Of a DNA stretch of 61,722 nt, positions 21,051 to 31,700 are shown piece by piece (position 1 is the first letter of the stretch; the number at the start of each line of letters is the position of its first letter). The position numbers were made by a program, and so were the translations under genes. Under the pieces are notes generated by a model. It made no database searches and was not told the origin of the DNA. It saw only the letters and a program-made list of their open reading frames with translations. The stretch is from Elysia marginata (lineage: Eukaryota > Mollusca > Gastropoda > Plakobranchidae), in contig BMAT01001684.1 of the NCBI GenBank assembly GCA_019649035.1, positions 28,711 to 90,432 on the forward strand. The letters run 5' to 3'.

Positions 21051-21361
21051 GACAGACAGGGCAGGGTCGAAAGACAGACTGGGCAGGGTCAATAGTTTGG
21101 GGTTGCAAACACAGAACAAGATCGCGTTTCCTCATTTGACGCTTATGAACCACCTCCCCTCAAATTCAGGAAATGAAACTTGTTTTGTACAACACACATT
21201 ATTTTAGATGCTAGAAATTACTTAGTGGACAATAAAATCTCCCTTTGACTGCATGTCTAGATGTGTAGGCCTACAGTAATCCGACAAGATAAAGTTTAGT
21301 TTTTTTATGATTACTAGAAATTATTGATTAGATTTCGATAAAACATAACAGATCATTACCA
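21051..21361. other. Non-coding spacer between two LINE pieces
   Basis: No gene was recognised. It contains a GACAGACAGGGCAGGGTC direct repeat (near 21050-21090), possibly the LINE 5' end. Confidence 0.4.
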
Positions 21362-21367
21362 ACCCTA

Positions 21368-21440
21368 CAATTTAATAATAATAATAAATAATAATAATGA
21401 AGAACATTTATATAGCGCTTTTACAAAAATTTCATGTGCT
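21368..21440 (-). mobile_element. Short LINE 3'-end copy with (TAA)n tail
   Basis: On the minus strand this ends with AAAAGCGCTATATAAATGTT then TTCATTATTATTATT, the same type of 3' end as at 450-512. Only the last 60-70 bases of the element seem present, as expected for a severely 5'-truncated insertion. Confidence 0.5.
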
Positions 21441-21531
21441 TTCGAGGGTTGTTTTCTCAGCCTAATAGACTTATAAAACGTGATCTGGACCAGAGATAGT
21501 TCAAGTACCGGTACCATCTCTGTCTGGACTG

Positions 21532-21822
21532 ACCGGCTCTGTGGCCTAGCGGTAAGACTCTCGCTCAGAGATCGGGAGGTGCGTGGTTCGACCCCCGGCC
21601 GAGTCAAACCAAGAACTTTAGAATTGGCAGCTGATCCGCCTAGCGTCTGGCATTATGGATTTAGTGTTAAGTCTGGTCGGCCTGGTGTCAGGACAATGTG
21701 ACTGGGTGTGGTGTATGCAAGCGCTCCTAACATTAGTGTGGCAGCACGCATTCAGTTGTCCCAAGCGTCGTCTCTAATATAACCTCGAAGTTAATTGGGA
21801 CGTTAAAATTCAAACAACCAAC
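21532..21822 (+). mobile_element. tRNA-derived SINE, family A, copy 1 (with target-site duplication)
   Basis: The 5' 75 bases are tRNA-like, with A box TGGCCTAGCGG and B box GGTTCGACCCC. The body contains CTGATCCGCCTAGCGTCTGG and the tail ends GACGTTAAAATTCAAACAACC. A perfect 12-base duplication, CTGTCTGGACTG, flanks it (21520-21531 and 21823-21834), fixing the ends and proving insertion by retrotransposition. Five other copies are in this window. Confidence 0.93.
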
Positions 21823-21834
21823 CTGTCTGGACTG

Positions 21835-22195
21835 CGTTTGTTTGCTGTATCAAACGCCTTTGACATAAAACTAGAGAAAGGTCTTTAGCTTTAAAATAAT
21901 TCTTTCTACATAATTTTTTCATTATGGATTTTCCCATCAGCTTATTATGAATGTCCAAGGATTTATAAAAATTTGATCTTTCGTTACGTAGGCTAGGCAT
22001 AAAGCAGACTACTAACGTTAGATAGTCCTAATTTTATCTACTCTGTTGCTTTTAGGAAGCGTAAAAAAAAAAAAAAAATAACCAGCGCAGAAAAGCTAAC
22101 GTTACACGTTGTAGCTACTTTACTGCTCAGACTGCAACTGTAATGAATTTCAGAGTTGTTTACCTTAGCGATTTTCGGCGCTACTTCATGAATTT
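21835..22195. other. Non-coding spacer
   Basis: AT-rich sequence including a 16-base A run near 22063-22078. No gene was recognised. Confidence 0.5.
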
Positions 22196-22760
22196 ACAAA
22201 AGACATCTAGATCTAATCTAGATCTAGATCTGGGATGTAAGAATAGATCTAGAAAGTTACACAATTTGCAACTGCCTTTCAATGAAAAACTAGATCTAGA
22301 TTCTACATCTAAAAAAGTAAAACCATAGCTCTAAAAATGTACATTGCCCTAACATCGTCAAGTCTCTAGACGTCTTGATTACAACATTGTCGTGTCAAGT
22401 AAACTCGGCTGCCAGAGTATCTAGAGATTCTAGATTCTAGATCTAGATCTAGAAATCTGGATCTAGATTCTATCACCACAGGTAATCTAGATTTATATCT
22501 AGATCTACACATCTTCATAGATTCGCAAAGTTTTGAAGTCTAGATCAAGATCCAGACAGATTCTAAATTAGAAACTTGGGTACCGTACTGCTTATTTCTC
22601 GATATCATATATATAGGCCTAGATCTGTATACTATAATATAGATCTATCTTTAAGAAATGTTAGTAAAATTTGTAGAAAAAACATAAGCAAAGCATCAAT
22701 TTCATGTATTTGTAGCGTCAATTTCATGTATTTGTCGTGTAAAGTCTAGATCTAGGCCTA
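22196..22760. repeat. TCTAGATC-rich satellite-like stretch
   Basis: More than fifteen copies of TCTAGA, AGATCT or CTAGATCTAG are scattered and partly tandem here (dense at 22205-22275, 22428-22515, 22740-22760). The unit looks like a 6-base TAGATC repeat with many interruptions. Its self-complementary nature makes it look the same on both strands. Confidence 0.75.
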
Positions 22761-24230
22761 CTTTCTATCTGTGACAGTGGTGATGGCATATGTCCTCTGC
22801 TGGGTAGACTAAGTTAGGTCGGTGCGTATAAGTAGGCTAATGATGAGCGATTGCAATTCAGATATCAGTATCGAAAATCAGTTGCCTTCAAATATTCCAA
22901 TGTGTTTATGACTTCTATATTTTGATACCCAAGTTGTAGCATCTATTGTATGGGATGTTTGTTGGTTACAACCTCGGTACTGCCATTGTTCCTTTATAGC
23001 AAACCCTAACACTGCACTAAGTCTAAGTGTAGCGGTACCAAATTAGCCTTCAAATACAAGAAAGTGATGTTTTGGTATGTAGTTTTTTAAAATTTTACTT
23101 AATTTACATCAATAAATGTGGGGTTCTCGGGGGTTTTCAAGGGTTCTCGAGGGTTATTCATTGAGAAAAAGCACAACTACAGAAACTTTAGTCTTCTTTG
23201 GTTCAAAGGCTTGACTAGATGTAAAATCTAGACTCCAGATTCTAGATTTTAGCAAACTGTTAAAATTACTTGTTGATTTAATCTCCAATTAACCCTAGTA
23301 TAAATTTGTAAAAACTAGTATGAAAGCTGACCAAACAACCCTTTAATCAAAATAGATCTAGGGAAAATTTGTACGTCTGTCTAGAGAAGGTACACTACAT
23401 GTTTAGCCAACACCTAAATCAAATCCATTATAATTTTATTATAAATCCTCACATGGGTAGAGACAAGACCTTATGTTGAGAGTGTCTATAGGGCCTTCAA
23501 TCTACAAACGTTTAAAAAGTGTATTGAGATGATTAACATTAAGCCCCATAGAATAGATAATAAAATTTGCTATTTCTAGACGTAGGCTTAATTGCAGGCA
23601 GGGCTATAGGAGTTGAGATCAGCTTCCTCAGCTTGCTGTAGAGTGTCTAGTCTTTTTAACCTTTGTCGTACCCAATTCGAGAGCTATATATTTAGCATTT
23701 GGTTCATCATTATGACACGAATTCTCATTTCATAAAGAATCTCAGCAAAAAGACTCAACTCTTCCACCCACTTTAATTTGCAAAGGAAAAAGTTGTTTCT
23801 GTTTAATTAAACTGCATTTTAAACCTAAATTTTACGATCTTAGATTTATTACATGAGAACAATAAAATATAGCCAAAGGTAGTTGAATGCAATGTCCACT
23901 AGATGAATTATAACAATCTCGAGGAATGACTAAAAGTTGGATGTCTGTTCCCTTTCCTACAGCATACAGTACCAAATAGGATGAATGCAAATCAACTGAC
24001 TTCAAAAAACAACTTTGCTGAGCTTGTGGATTACATCTAAACGAGATCTAAATTTGGTTTTTCCAGTAAATAATTACTCAGTACATATTTATCCCTACTA
24101 ATTCAAAGTAATCAGTGCTCTGATCACATTTTCCCCTCACTCCCCCCCCCTCTCCCCCACACATTTGCACTTTCTTCTTATCTGGCACAATTTACTACTC
24201 TCATAATTCATTCCTCACATACCTTACAGT
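22761..24230. other. Non-coding stretch
   Basis: AT-rich, no gene recognised. A small cluster of GGGTTCTCG-like units occurs at about 23119-23155. Confidence 0.5.
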
Positions 24231-24354
24231 ACCCCCCTCTCTCTCTCTCTCCTTGAAACTCCCTTTGATGTATAAATCTACCTTGCCTCTGCTTTCTTTC
24301 TTCATGGTCTTTTTGGTTTGTTTAGGATCCCCGCTAACTCTTTCCACATCATCT

Positions 24355-24356
24355 TG

Positions 24357-24410
<54 letters not shown>
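24355..24410. repeat. (CT)n microsatellite
   Basis: About 27 CT units with one TA interruption. A shorter (CT)n lies at 24236-24252. Confidence 0.95.
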
Positions 24411-24414
<4 letters not shown>

Positions 24415-24745
24415 CTTTAAAAAGGCTATTTTTCAATTTTTATCTGTCTGTCTCTCCCATCTGTGTTGTGAACTTCTTTTGCCATGGGCTCATGCCTCCT
24501 ATTTCTTTTGGTTGTCTTTCCTCACCCTGCCTAGGCCCTATCGATTTTTTTAAAATCCTATTTTGTTGCTATCATTTACCCTTAAATCATTATGATTCTT
24601 CTTTTTCATTTTATAAATATAATAAGGGCCAGTGCGGCAGCCAGAGGCATTTTTTTTTGTAATTAGATCTAATATTTGTGTTCCAAAATAATGTTTGGGG
24701 GACAAAAATCAAAGAAAAACGTTTATTTTGCTATTATAATGTTTG

Positions 24746-24783
24746 GTTGCCATGGAAACTGATTGTTGTAGCCGCCATATTGG
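24746..24783 (+). promoter_or_regulatory. Candidate RFX (X-box) and YY1 site pair
   Basis: GTTGCCATGGAAAC at 24746-24759 fits the X-box bound by RFX factors (GTNRCC-N-RGYAAC). Eleven bases on, GCCGCCATATTGG at 24771-24783 fits the reverse complement of the YY1 motif (AANATGGCGGC). It lies about 3.9 kb upstream of the first RECQL4 coding exon. The role is inferred from motifs alone. Confidence 0.35.
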
Positions 24784-25486
24784 ATAAAAATAGTAAACTT
24801 TAGGCCTTATTATAAGTCAAGATCTAAGCAATGGATTTGCATTCTGTAAAATGCAATCATTTACTATAGTCAATTCAGAAATTTTGTAAGAAGCATTTTT
24901 TTCTTAGCTACTTTTTAAGATTTTTTTATGAGTTTGCATTAAGATAAAACTGCCAAAAGTGCTTTTGTTTTCAAGAAAATCATTTGCAAAATAGAAACAA
25001 ACAAAAATATGAGAAAAAAGCGTCTGGCAATGTCAAGAAAGTTGCGTTGACAAGTCATATGCAAAGTTTGAAGTGCTCCACAACTTTTGGAGATCTACAA
25101 AGATATGTGTAAAAAAAGAAACTTTGAGAAAAACGCAAAAGCTAGTCAAATAGAAGGGTAAAAAAGAAATCCTGAGGTTTTAGGCAATACAGCTGTGTAT
25201 GTCTACCCTCCCCATGTCTCATGCGTGTCTGCAGATCAGCAAGCAGAGTTCTGTGACCTCGCCAGTTGCCACTCACAGTACACTTGCTGTCAGTATCACA
25301 AAATTTAGATGTAAAGCAAGGACAAAAGCCATTTTACTAGAGGCTAAAAATAAGAAGAAACAGACTAGAAAAATATTTCTATGAATTTCAATGGCCTTCA
25401 GTCTGTTCGGCATTTGTGTTGACATTGCATGCTTGGAAAGTGGACTGTTCTCAAAGTACACTGCAGGCTAGGAACGATAGCTTATA

Positions 25487-26891
25487 CGAGGGACGTCTGA
25501 AAAGAAACAGGAAAAAAGGCATAAATCTTGAACCAATCTATATTTTTTGATTCTGTAAAGCGAAAACACCAGTACAACGAGTTATCTTTAACGGTGCACA
25601 GTTTCAGCATCATTGATGAATGCACTATCAAACACTGTTGATTCCAAGATGGCTACCCCCATCCAAGATTGGTCAAAGCTGGAGGTCAGAGCTGTAGTGC
25701 GTTTTTTTTTGTTTTCTGAAGGAATAAGACCTTCTGAAATTCACAAACAAATAAAAACATATGGTGAGGGTGCTATGTCAAGACCTTGAGTGTATCAATG
25801 GTGTTCTTGGCTTTAAGAAGGCCGAACAAGTCTAAATGATGGGCTGAAGTATGGTCGCCCGAAAACATAGACCAATGAAGAGAACACAACTTGTGTTGAT
25901 GAGCTCATCAAATGTGACTGGAGGATGAAGATAAGCGAGATTGCTTTGAAACTCCAAATTCCAAGGAGTACGGTTCATGAAATAGTCCATGGCACTTTGG
26001 GATATCTGAAGGTGTCTGCAAGATTGGTTCCAAAAATATTAATGGAGGATCACAAGCTTCAAAGGGTTGAAATTTCACGACGCCCTCTGCTGCGATGCCA
26101 AGTAGGCAATGGATATGAGGATACAACGCATATTGGTGTGGGACTTGGTGGAGACTTTCAAGCAAAGAATAACGTATTTTACAATCTGATTACTGGTGAT
26201 GAAACTTGGGTCATTCTGAATACCCCAGAGACAAAGCGCGACTCCATGGCTTGGAAACATCCATCCTCTCCCGTGACCAAAAAGTTCAAAGTGCAGAGGT
26301 CCGCAGCTAAAGTGATGGCTACTGTGTTCTGGGATGCGAAAGGTGTGATCCTCTTAGACATTTTCCCACAGGGTCAGTGTATCAATGCTGCCCAATACTG
26401 CAGAACTCATGACCGCCTCAGAGCTGCAATATGTCGCAAAAGACCTGGATTTTTTTAGAAGGCGTGTTGTCCTTCAGCACAATAATGCCACCCTTCATTC
26501 ATCAAACCTTACAATACACAGCAATGGCTGCAGCGCTACGTTGGGAAATTATTCCTCATCCTGCCCACAGTCCAGACACCTCGCAACCTCTGAGTCTGAC
26601 ATTCATTTGTTTGGACTCTTGAAGCGTCATTGAGGAGGCATGGCTTTTGAAATTTGAGACAGGATGTGACCTCGTCGGTGAATTGAAGAATTGGTTTGCA
26701 CCTCTTGACCTTGATTTCTTTCGAGTAGGTATCTATTCGCTGCTGTTGCACTGGAAAAATGCATCAATCTCCAGGGGATTACGTTGAGAAGTAGAGGAAG
26801 AATGACACTTTAATCTTACGAGTTTCAAATCTATCCCATTAAAGCTGTTTGAGTTATGCCCCTTTTCCTGTTTCTTTTTGGACCTCCCTCG
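25487..26891 (+). mobile_element. mariner-type DNA transposon, complete ends, dead transposase
   Basis: Terminal inverted repeats begin CGAGGGACGTCT at 25487 and end AGGTCC..CCCTCG at 26891 (reading inward, most of about 38 bases match). Both ends are flanked by a TA target duplication (25485-25486 and 26892-26893). The 1405-base length is close to the usual 1.3 kb. The interior encodes a broken mariner transposase. Confidence 0.93.
25649..26640 (+). pseudogene. mariner transposase (inactive)
   Basis: It starts MATPIQDWSKLEVRAVVRFF at 25649 and hits a TGA at 25787 (codon 47). The frame resumes with helix-turn-helix-like RSTVHEIVHGTLGYLKVSAR, then GDETWV (first catalytic Asp, 26198-26200), DSMAWKHPSSPVTKKFK and VFWDAKGVILLDIFPQG. 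The second catalytic Asp, expected in LHDNA, reads HNNA (26481-26483). The third is in ESDIHLFG (26598-26600). Stops and frameshifts near 26457 and 26560 break the 3' half. The DD34D spacing is distorted by indels. Confidence 0.88.
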
Positions 26892-26893
26892 TA

Positions 26894-28634
26894 CTATGTG
26901 CTGAAGGCCTTGTCTTTCTTTTTGAAATAAAATATTTTTATAGGGATTTGGGGTAGTCCTTATTTTCAAAATTATGAAAAAAGGATTTGTACTAAGTTGT
27001 AGTGGCATGCTATACAGAGCTGTCATAGGAAGGTGTTAGTCAATGTCAGGCCCAAGTGTTTGATTTCTGATTATTATTTTTTTCCATAAAGTGAGAAAAA
27101 AATTGAGCTGAAATCCCAAATTTAAAGGGGAAAAAGCTGAAATCAGCTTATATCTGAAACTTGAAAGACTTCTCTATACAACTAGTCAATTTGTTTATCT
27201 GTAAATGGATATGGCTAGGCAATTCATTTACCCATACACGGGTATATTAAGGCTAGTCATTTTGTTTATTTATATAAACAATGGTACGGTTAGTGCTACA
27301 AGAGAATCTGGAACAAGGTCTAGATCCAATAATTGATTTTTTTATTTAGTATATGAGGCCAACATCTCAAATTACTAAAGATGTGAATGTCTTTTTAAGA
27401 CATACAAGTTATTTCTTGTATTTAATTTAACTTGTAACGACATTTAAGGGAAAATAAATATACGGTTTACAATGTTTTACAGCGGCACCCGCTGCAAAGG
27501 GACCATCCCCACAACGGGACCTTGAAGGAATCCATTTTTTTCTTATAAATTCTATTAACTGTGCCTAGGTTTAACTGGGGATAGATGGGCCCTAACATGG
27601 ATACAGCGGAGAAATTGATTGAGCTTTAGAATTAGAGTAAAACCGTTTAATAAGATGGGACCTTTCCGTAAGTTCATGTACAAAAGACCATAGGCCACTC
27701 TGGGAAAAGGGTCATGATTCACGGAAACCTTTTTTGTCTAGTTACAAGTATGTGTATATTGCAAGGGGAAGGGAGAATATTCATGTTTTGCCATTAGCAC
27801 TAAGCAATGTGATTTTGAATGACATTTGTCCATAAAAAGGGGAGGGTAAATTTAAAATGGGTGAGAAGAGACCTTATATGCATTGGTAATCTTGTTAATT
27901 TTTCTAATTTTTGGTAAATTACCTGTGCATTCCTTTAGCGGGAACTTGCCTACAGTGGGAACATAAAATCTTGCTGTGATGTTCGATTGTATATCAATTA
28001 GCAATGTAAGGCATAAGCCTAACAAACTACGGTGACATGATATATGAAGACAAGGAAAACTATAAAAACCATCATTGTTCTGAATTGATTTTTAGAGCGT
28101 TAAATTCTATTTTTCCTTTGTCTGGAGTCCAGGGTGGATGAGCCTGATGTCGTATTTTTCACTTGTAAAGAAGTTGCTGTTTTGAACTAAGACTTTTTTC
28201 TAAGCTTCTATACATGTACATTGAAAATTTCAAAAGAAAAGCTAGACCTTTAAAAAGCACCTCTCAAAATCTTAATCTCCGACTTCTGACACGTTCACTG
28301 AATTCGAGACACTTGGTCCCCAGTTGACTTGTTATACCAACCAGTTTACCTGAAAGCAAAACAAAATACAGAAAAATGCATACCATCTTATCTTCAATCG
28401 TATCTTGGATAGATTAAAAAAATGTTACAACTTTGATATGGAATCCATCCAGTGGAAGGAAACTTCCATGTATTTATTTTATGTGTGATTACAAAATAGC
28501 TGTCTTTGAATTTGATTTAAATAATTTTACCTTGCCATTACACAATTTACTTATTTGGCAACTTCTGTTGATAACCGCATTCTCATTGTTTAAGTGTTAA
28601 CTTTTAACAAATGTCTATTTTTTTGTCTCCTCAG
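26894..28634. other. Region upstream of RECQL4 coding sequence
   Basis: No gene or clear repeat. Because the first RECQL4 coding exon begins with a splice acceptor, a non-coding first exon and promoter should lie here or further left. I could not place them. Confidence 0.5.
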
Positions 28635-28733
28635 ACAATTATGTCAGAGAAAAATTCATTTGAAGAACTCAGACGTTCTTTGAAGAAATGGGAGGCAGCT
28701 TTTGTTATAGTGCATCAGAGAAAACCAAATAAG
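28635..28733 (+). CDS. RECQL4: RECQL4 exon with start codon, Sld2-like domain part 1
   Basis: The acceptor TTTTGTCTCCTCAG is followed by six bases of 5' UTR and ATG at 28641. The exon encodes MSEKNSFEELRRSLKKWEAA and FVIVHQRKPNK and ends AAG|GTATGC in phase 0. The LK.WE.AF...H.R.P spacing is typical of the RECQL4/Sld2 N-terminus, which supports this start. Confidence 0.9.
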
Positions 28734-31700
28734 GTATGCATCTCTTTAGACAGATAATGAGTGATTGAGTATGATCCACAATATTAACATTGCTGTTTTG
28801 AAAACATCCAAAACTTGATTAAAATTGAGATGAACAATATGACAGTCTGATAAGAGGTTGTGACTTTCTTGGTTGTGATGTCGGACACAGTATTTTAAGT
28901 AATGACAGAGAAAATATGACTGCTTTATAACTGTTATTGCCTTTTATCCCTTTTAAACTATGTAACAGTGTATTATTTTAAATTACACTTGAAAAGATCT
29001 TAGGCCTTTGAAGAAATAAAAGGAAAGTAAATTATAAACTAAAATTTCTGTGTAAGTTGTAATGGTGTTTATGAGGTTGTGGTGCTCAGTTGTTTGAGTG
29101 GCATACTTGTTATCCTGCGGTTTGGGCTTGGTTTCAAACCATGACTCATAATTTTATTGCCTTCGGAAAGCAATTTTCCTTGTTTTTCTCCACCCATCTG
29201 TAAAATAGGACTGCTTGAAAGTCAAAGAATGGAAATGCTTGAACATTTAATAAGCAGCCGTACTTTAATGTTTTGAAACCTGAGTTGTACTGACTTGCCT
29301 GGACAAAGTTTAAAAGTCTTGGGACTGCTTTCAGCATGGGAGAGTTTAACCATCTTTTTTGTCTTGCCTTTATATTTTAGTGTGACCATTTCTATATTTT
29401 TCAGTTAATTCACTAAAATTTATAACAAAACACTTTGGAAGAATTTAACAGACATAAAACATGAAGTCATTTTACAAGATTGTCATTTTCTGTTATATCT
29501 CATAATATCTTTTGTCACAGCCTAATAGTCCTATCTAATTTGCACATGGTTTCAAACATCTCTGCACACTTCATTTATTTTACAAAAAAGAGATATGCCC
29601 TTTCTCAATGCATTTTTTTGCCTGAAAATAAAAAAAAAGCATCAAACAAATTTATCTTATTGTTTGTATCTTTATGACATTGAGTAAGCAGTGCACAGTT
29701 GAAGTTAGCTCAACTGAATGGAAAAAAATCATTATTATAAATAATATGATGTATTTATGCTTCTAGTAATATTATTCCCCCACCCTATGAAGAAAGCTTC
29801 GTCCCTCTCATAGTCTTTGCTTACCTTTTATTTTGATTGTCAAGATTCTGATTTTTATGAACTTGTAACTAGTTATTACTATATTTCGAAAGAGTAGTTG
29901 ATTTTATCCACTTTGACACGTTTTGCAATTGTTTTATATCAACCCTCATTTAAATGCCTTGTTTGGTCATAGTTTCTTATATACCAGGGGAAACAAAGTT
30001 TCCATTAGACTCATCATTTACTTTTTTTCAAGTTTGCCCCCTTGTAATTCTGATTGCGTTTGTTTTGCATAGTCATTTTTAGCATTTTTTTTTACGCTCA
30101 TGGTGATACTTCTTCTGCTTCTATATACGTATGAATTTTACTTCAAGCGTGGGCATCATTTGACCTTTCTCTGGTGGGGGACGAGTTTTTTTTTTTAACA
30201 AGCATGCATGACATTTATTTATTAGTGGAAGAACAGCAAAGTACAGTTTAGTATTTTTCGTTTCCTTGTAAATATAAAATAAATATTATTTTTAGTAAAA
30301 TTAAACCATAGTCAATCTTAATTTTGTGCAGGCCGGCCCTCTCAAATTTTATTGAAAGCATAAGGGATTTGACATTTACTCACGATGGTGTGGCAGGTTT
30401 GTATTGGTGTGGCTTAGGGCATAACAAATGTGGGCTTACCAATGCCTGGAGTAAATGGGTTCACTATGATTTTTAAAGCATTCTATCGTCACCATTTAAT
30501 ACATTGTACCAATAGCCTATTCTTCTGGACAACAATGAATTGTTTAAAAAATGCGATTTTAGTTTTCTTTTGCATTTCACAAAATATGTGAGCCAAACAA
30601 ACCTATATTTATACGATCATTTACCATTATAAATAAGACCATTTACCGGCTTTTATTCAACTCATTTTATTCTGTATTTGTCTTATTGCGTTTTCTCCAG
30701 GATGATTTGTCAAACGCACCATTCGATATAAAAGGTAAGGTCTATTTTTTAAAGTTTCAGAAACATTTTTCAGATATTTTTTGGACATAGATTACTTTGT
30801 TTGTCCGCATTTAAAAGAACACTTTTCGACTTTCTTTGCATGAACCATAAGATTATCTTAGAGAGGATAACAAGGTGAGGATCAGGAAGAGATTCGAATA
30901 TTACTGTATAAATTTGTAGTGATAATTGCATCATTTTTATTATTCTTTATTACTCTAAATATCTATGCTTTTAAATTTCATGAGGATTTTTGTTAGCATT
31001 GCAAGGTGCCTGGTAAGCTTACAGTAAAAAAAAAACCAAACATTACCAACAAAAGAAGAACCAGGAAGAGGAGTGATCAATATTGAATATCTCTGACTAT
31101 AAAGGAATTGAGATGAAAACGTGGAATTTCACACACATACATATGATTTTATATTTCTACAAAGTCACCACGCAGATCGACATATTTTTTCCACCGCCCT
31201 TTGACCTTGAAAACATCTTAAAATAAAAGTCCCTAGTTTGGACCCTCAAGCAATCTATAGCACTTGGGGAAACCTTATGTTCGTGGAAAGAGAACCTGGT
31301 CTAATGGGGCTAATTTGGGTGAGATGCGGAATGCGGTAGAATTTCAAACCCACGTTGGTCTTGTGTCGAAGTTGCCGCTCGGTGCGGAGGTGCATTGTCT
31401 TGCGAAAGAAAAAAATCTTGTTTTGTTGAGAGATCATTATTTAGCTTTTTAAGAAAACCCGAGCAGCGTTCATTGTATGATTCTTTTACAGATAGTCCCA
31501 CAGAATGTCTCATTGAATATCCTAGAACACTCCCAACATGACTTTCAGAACAGAACGATTCAAAATTGCTTTACTTGAAATTTATTACTAACAATTTTGC
31601 TATTAAATGTGGCGGGCTTGTTTCCTTATACGTTTCTAACATATCTTGAAGAACATGAATGAACATGAATTTCAGTAGATTTTCTACCTTTAATGTAAAG

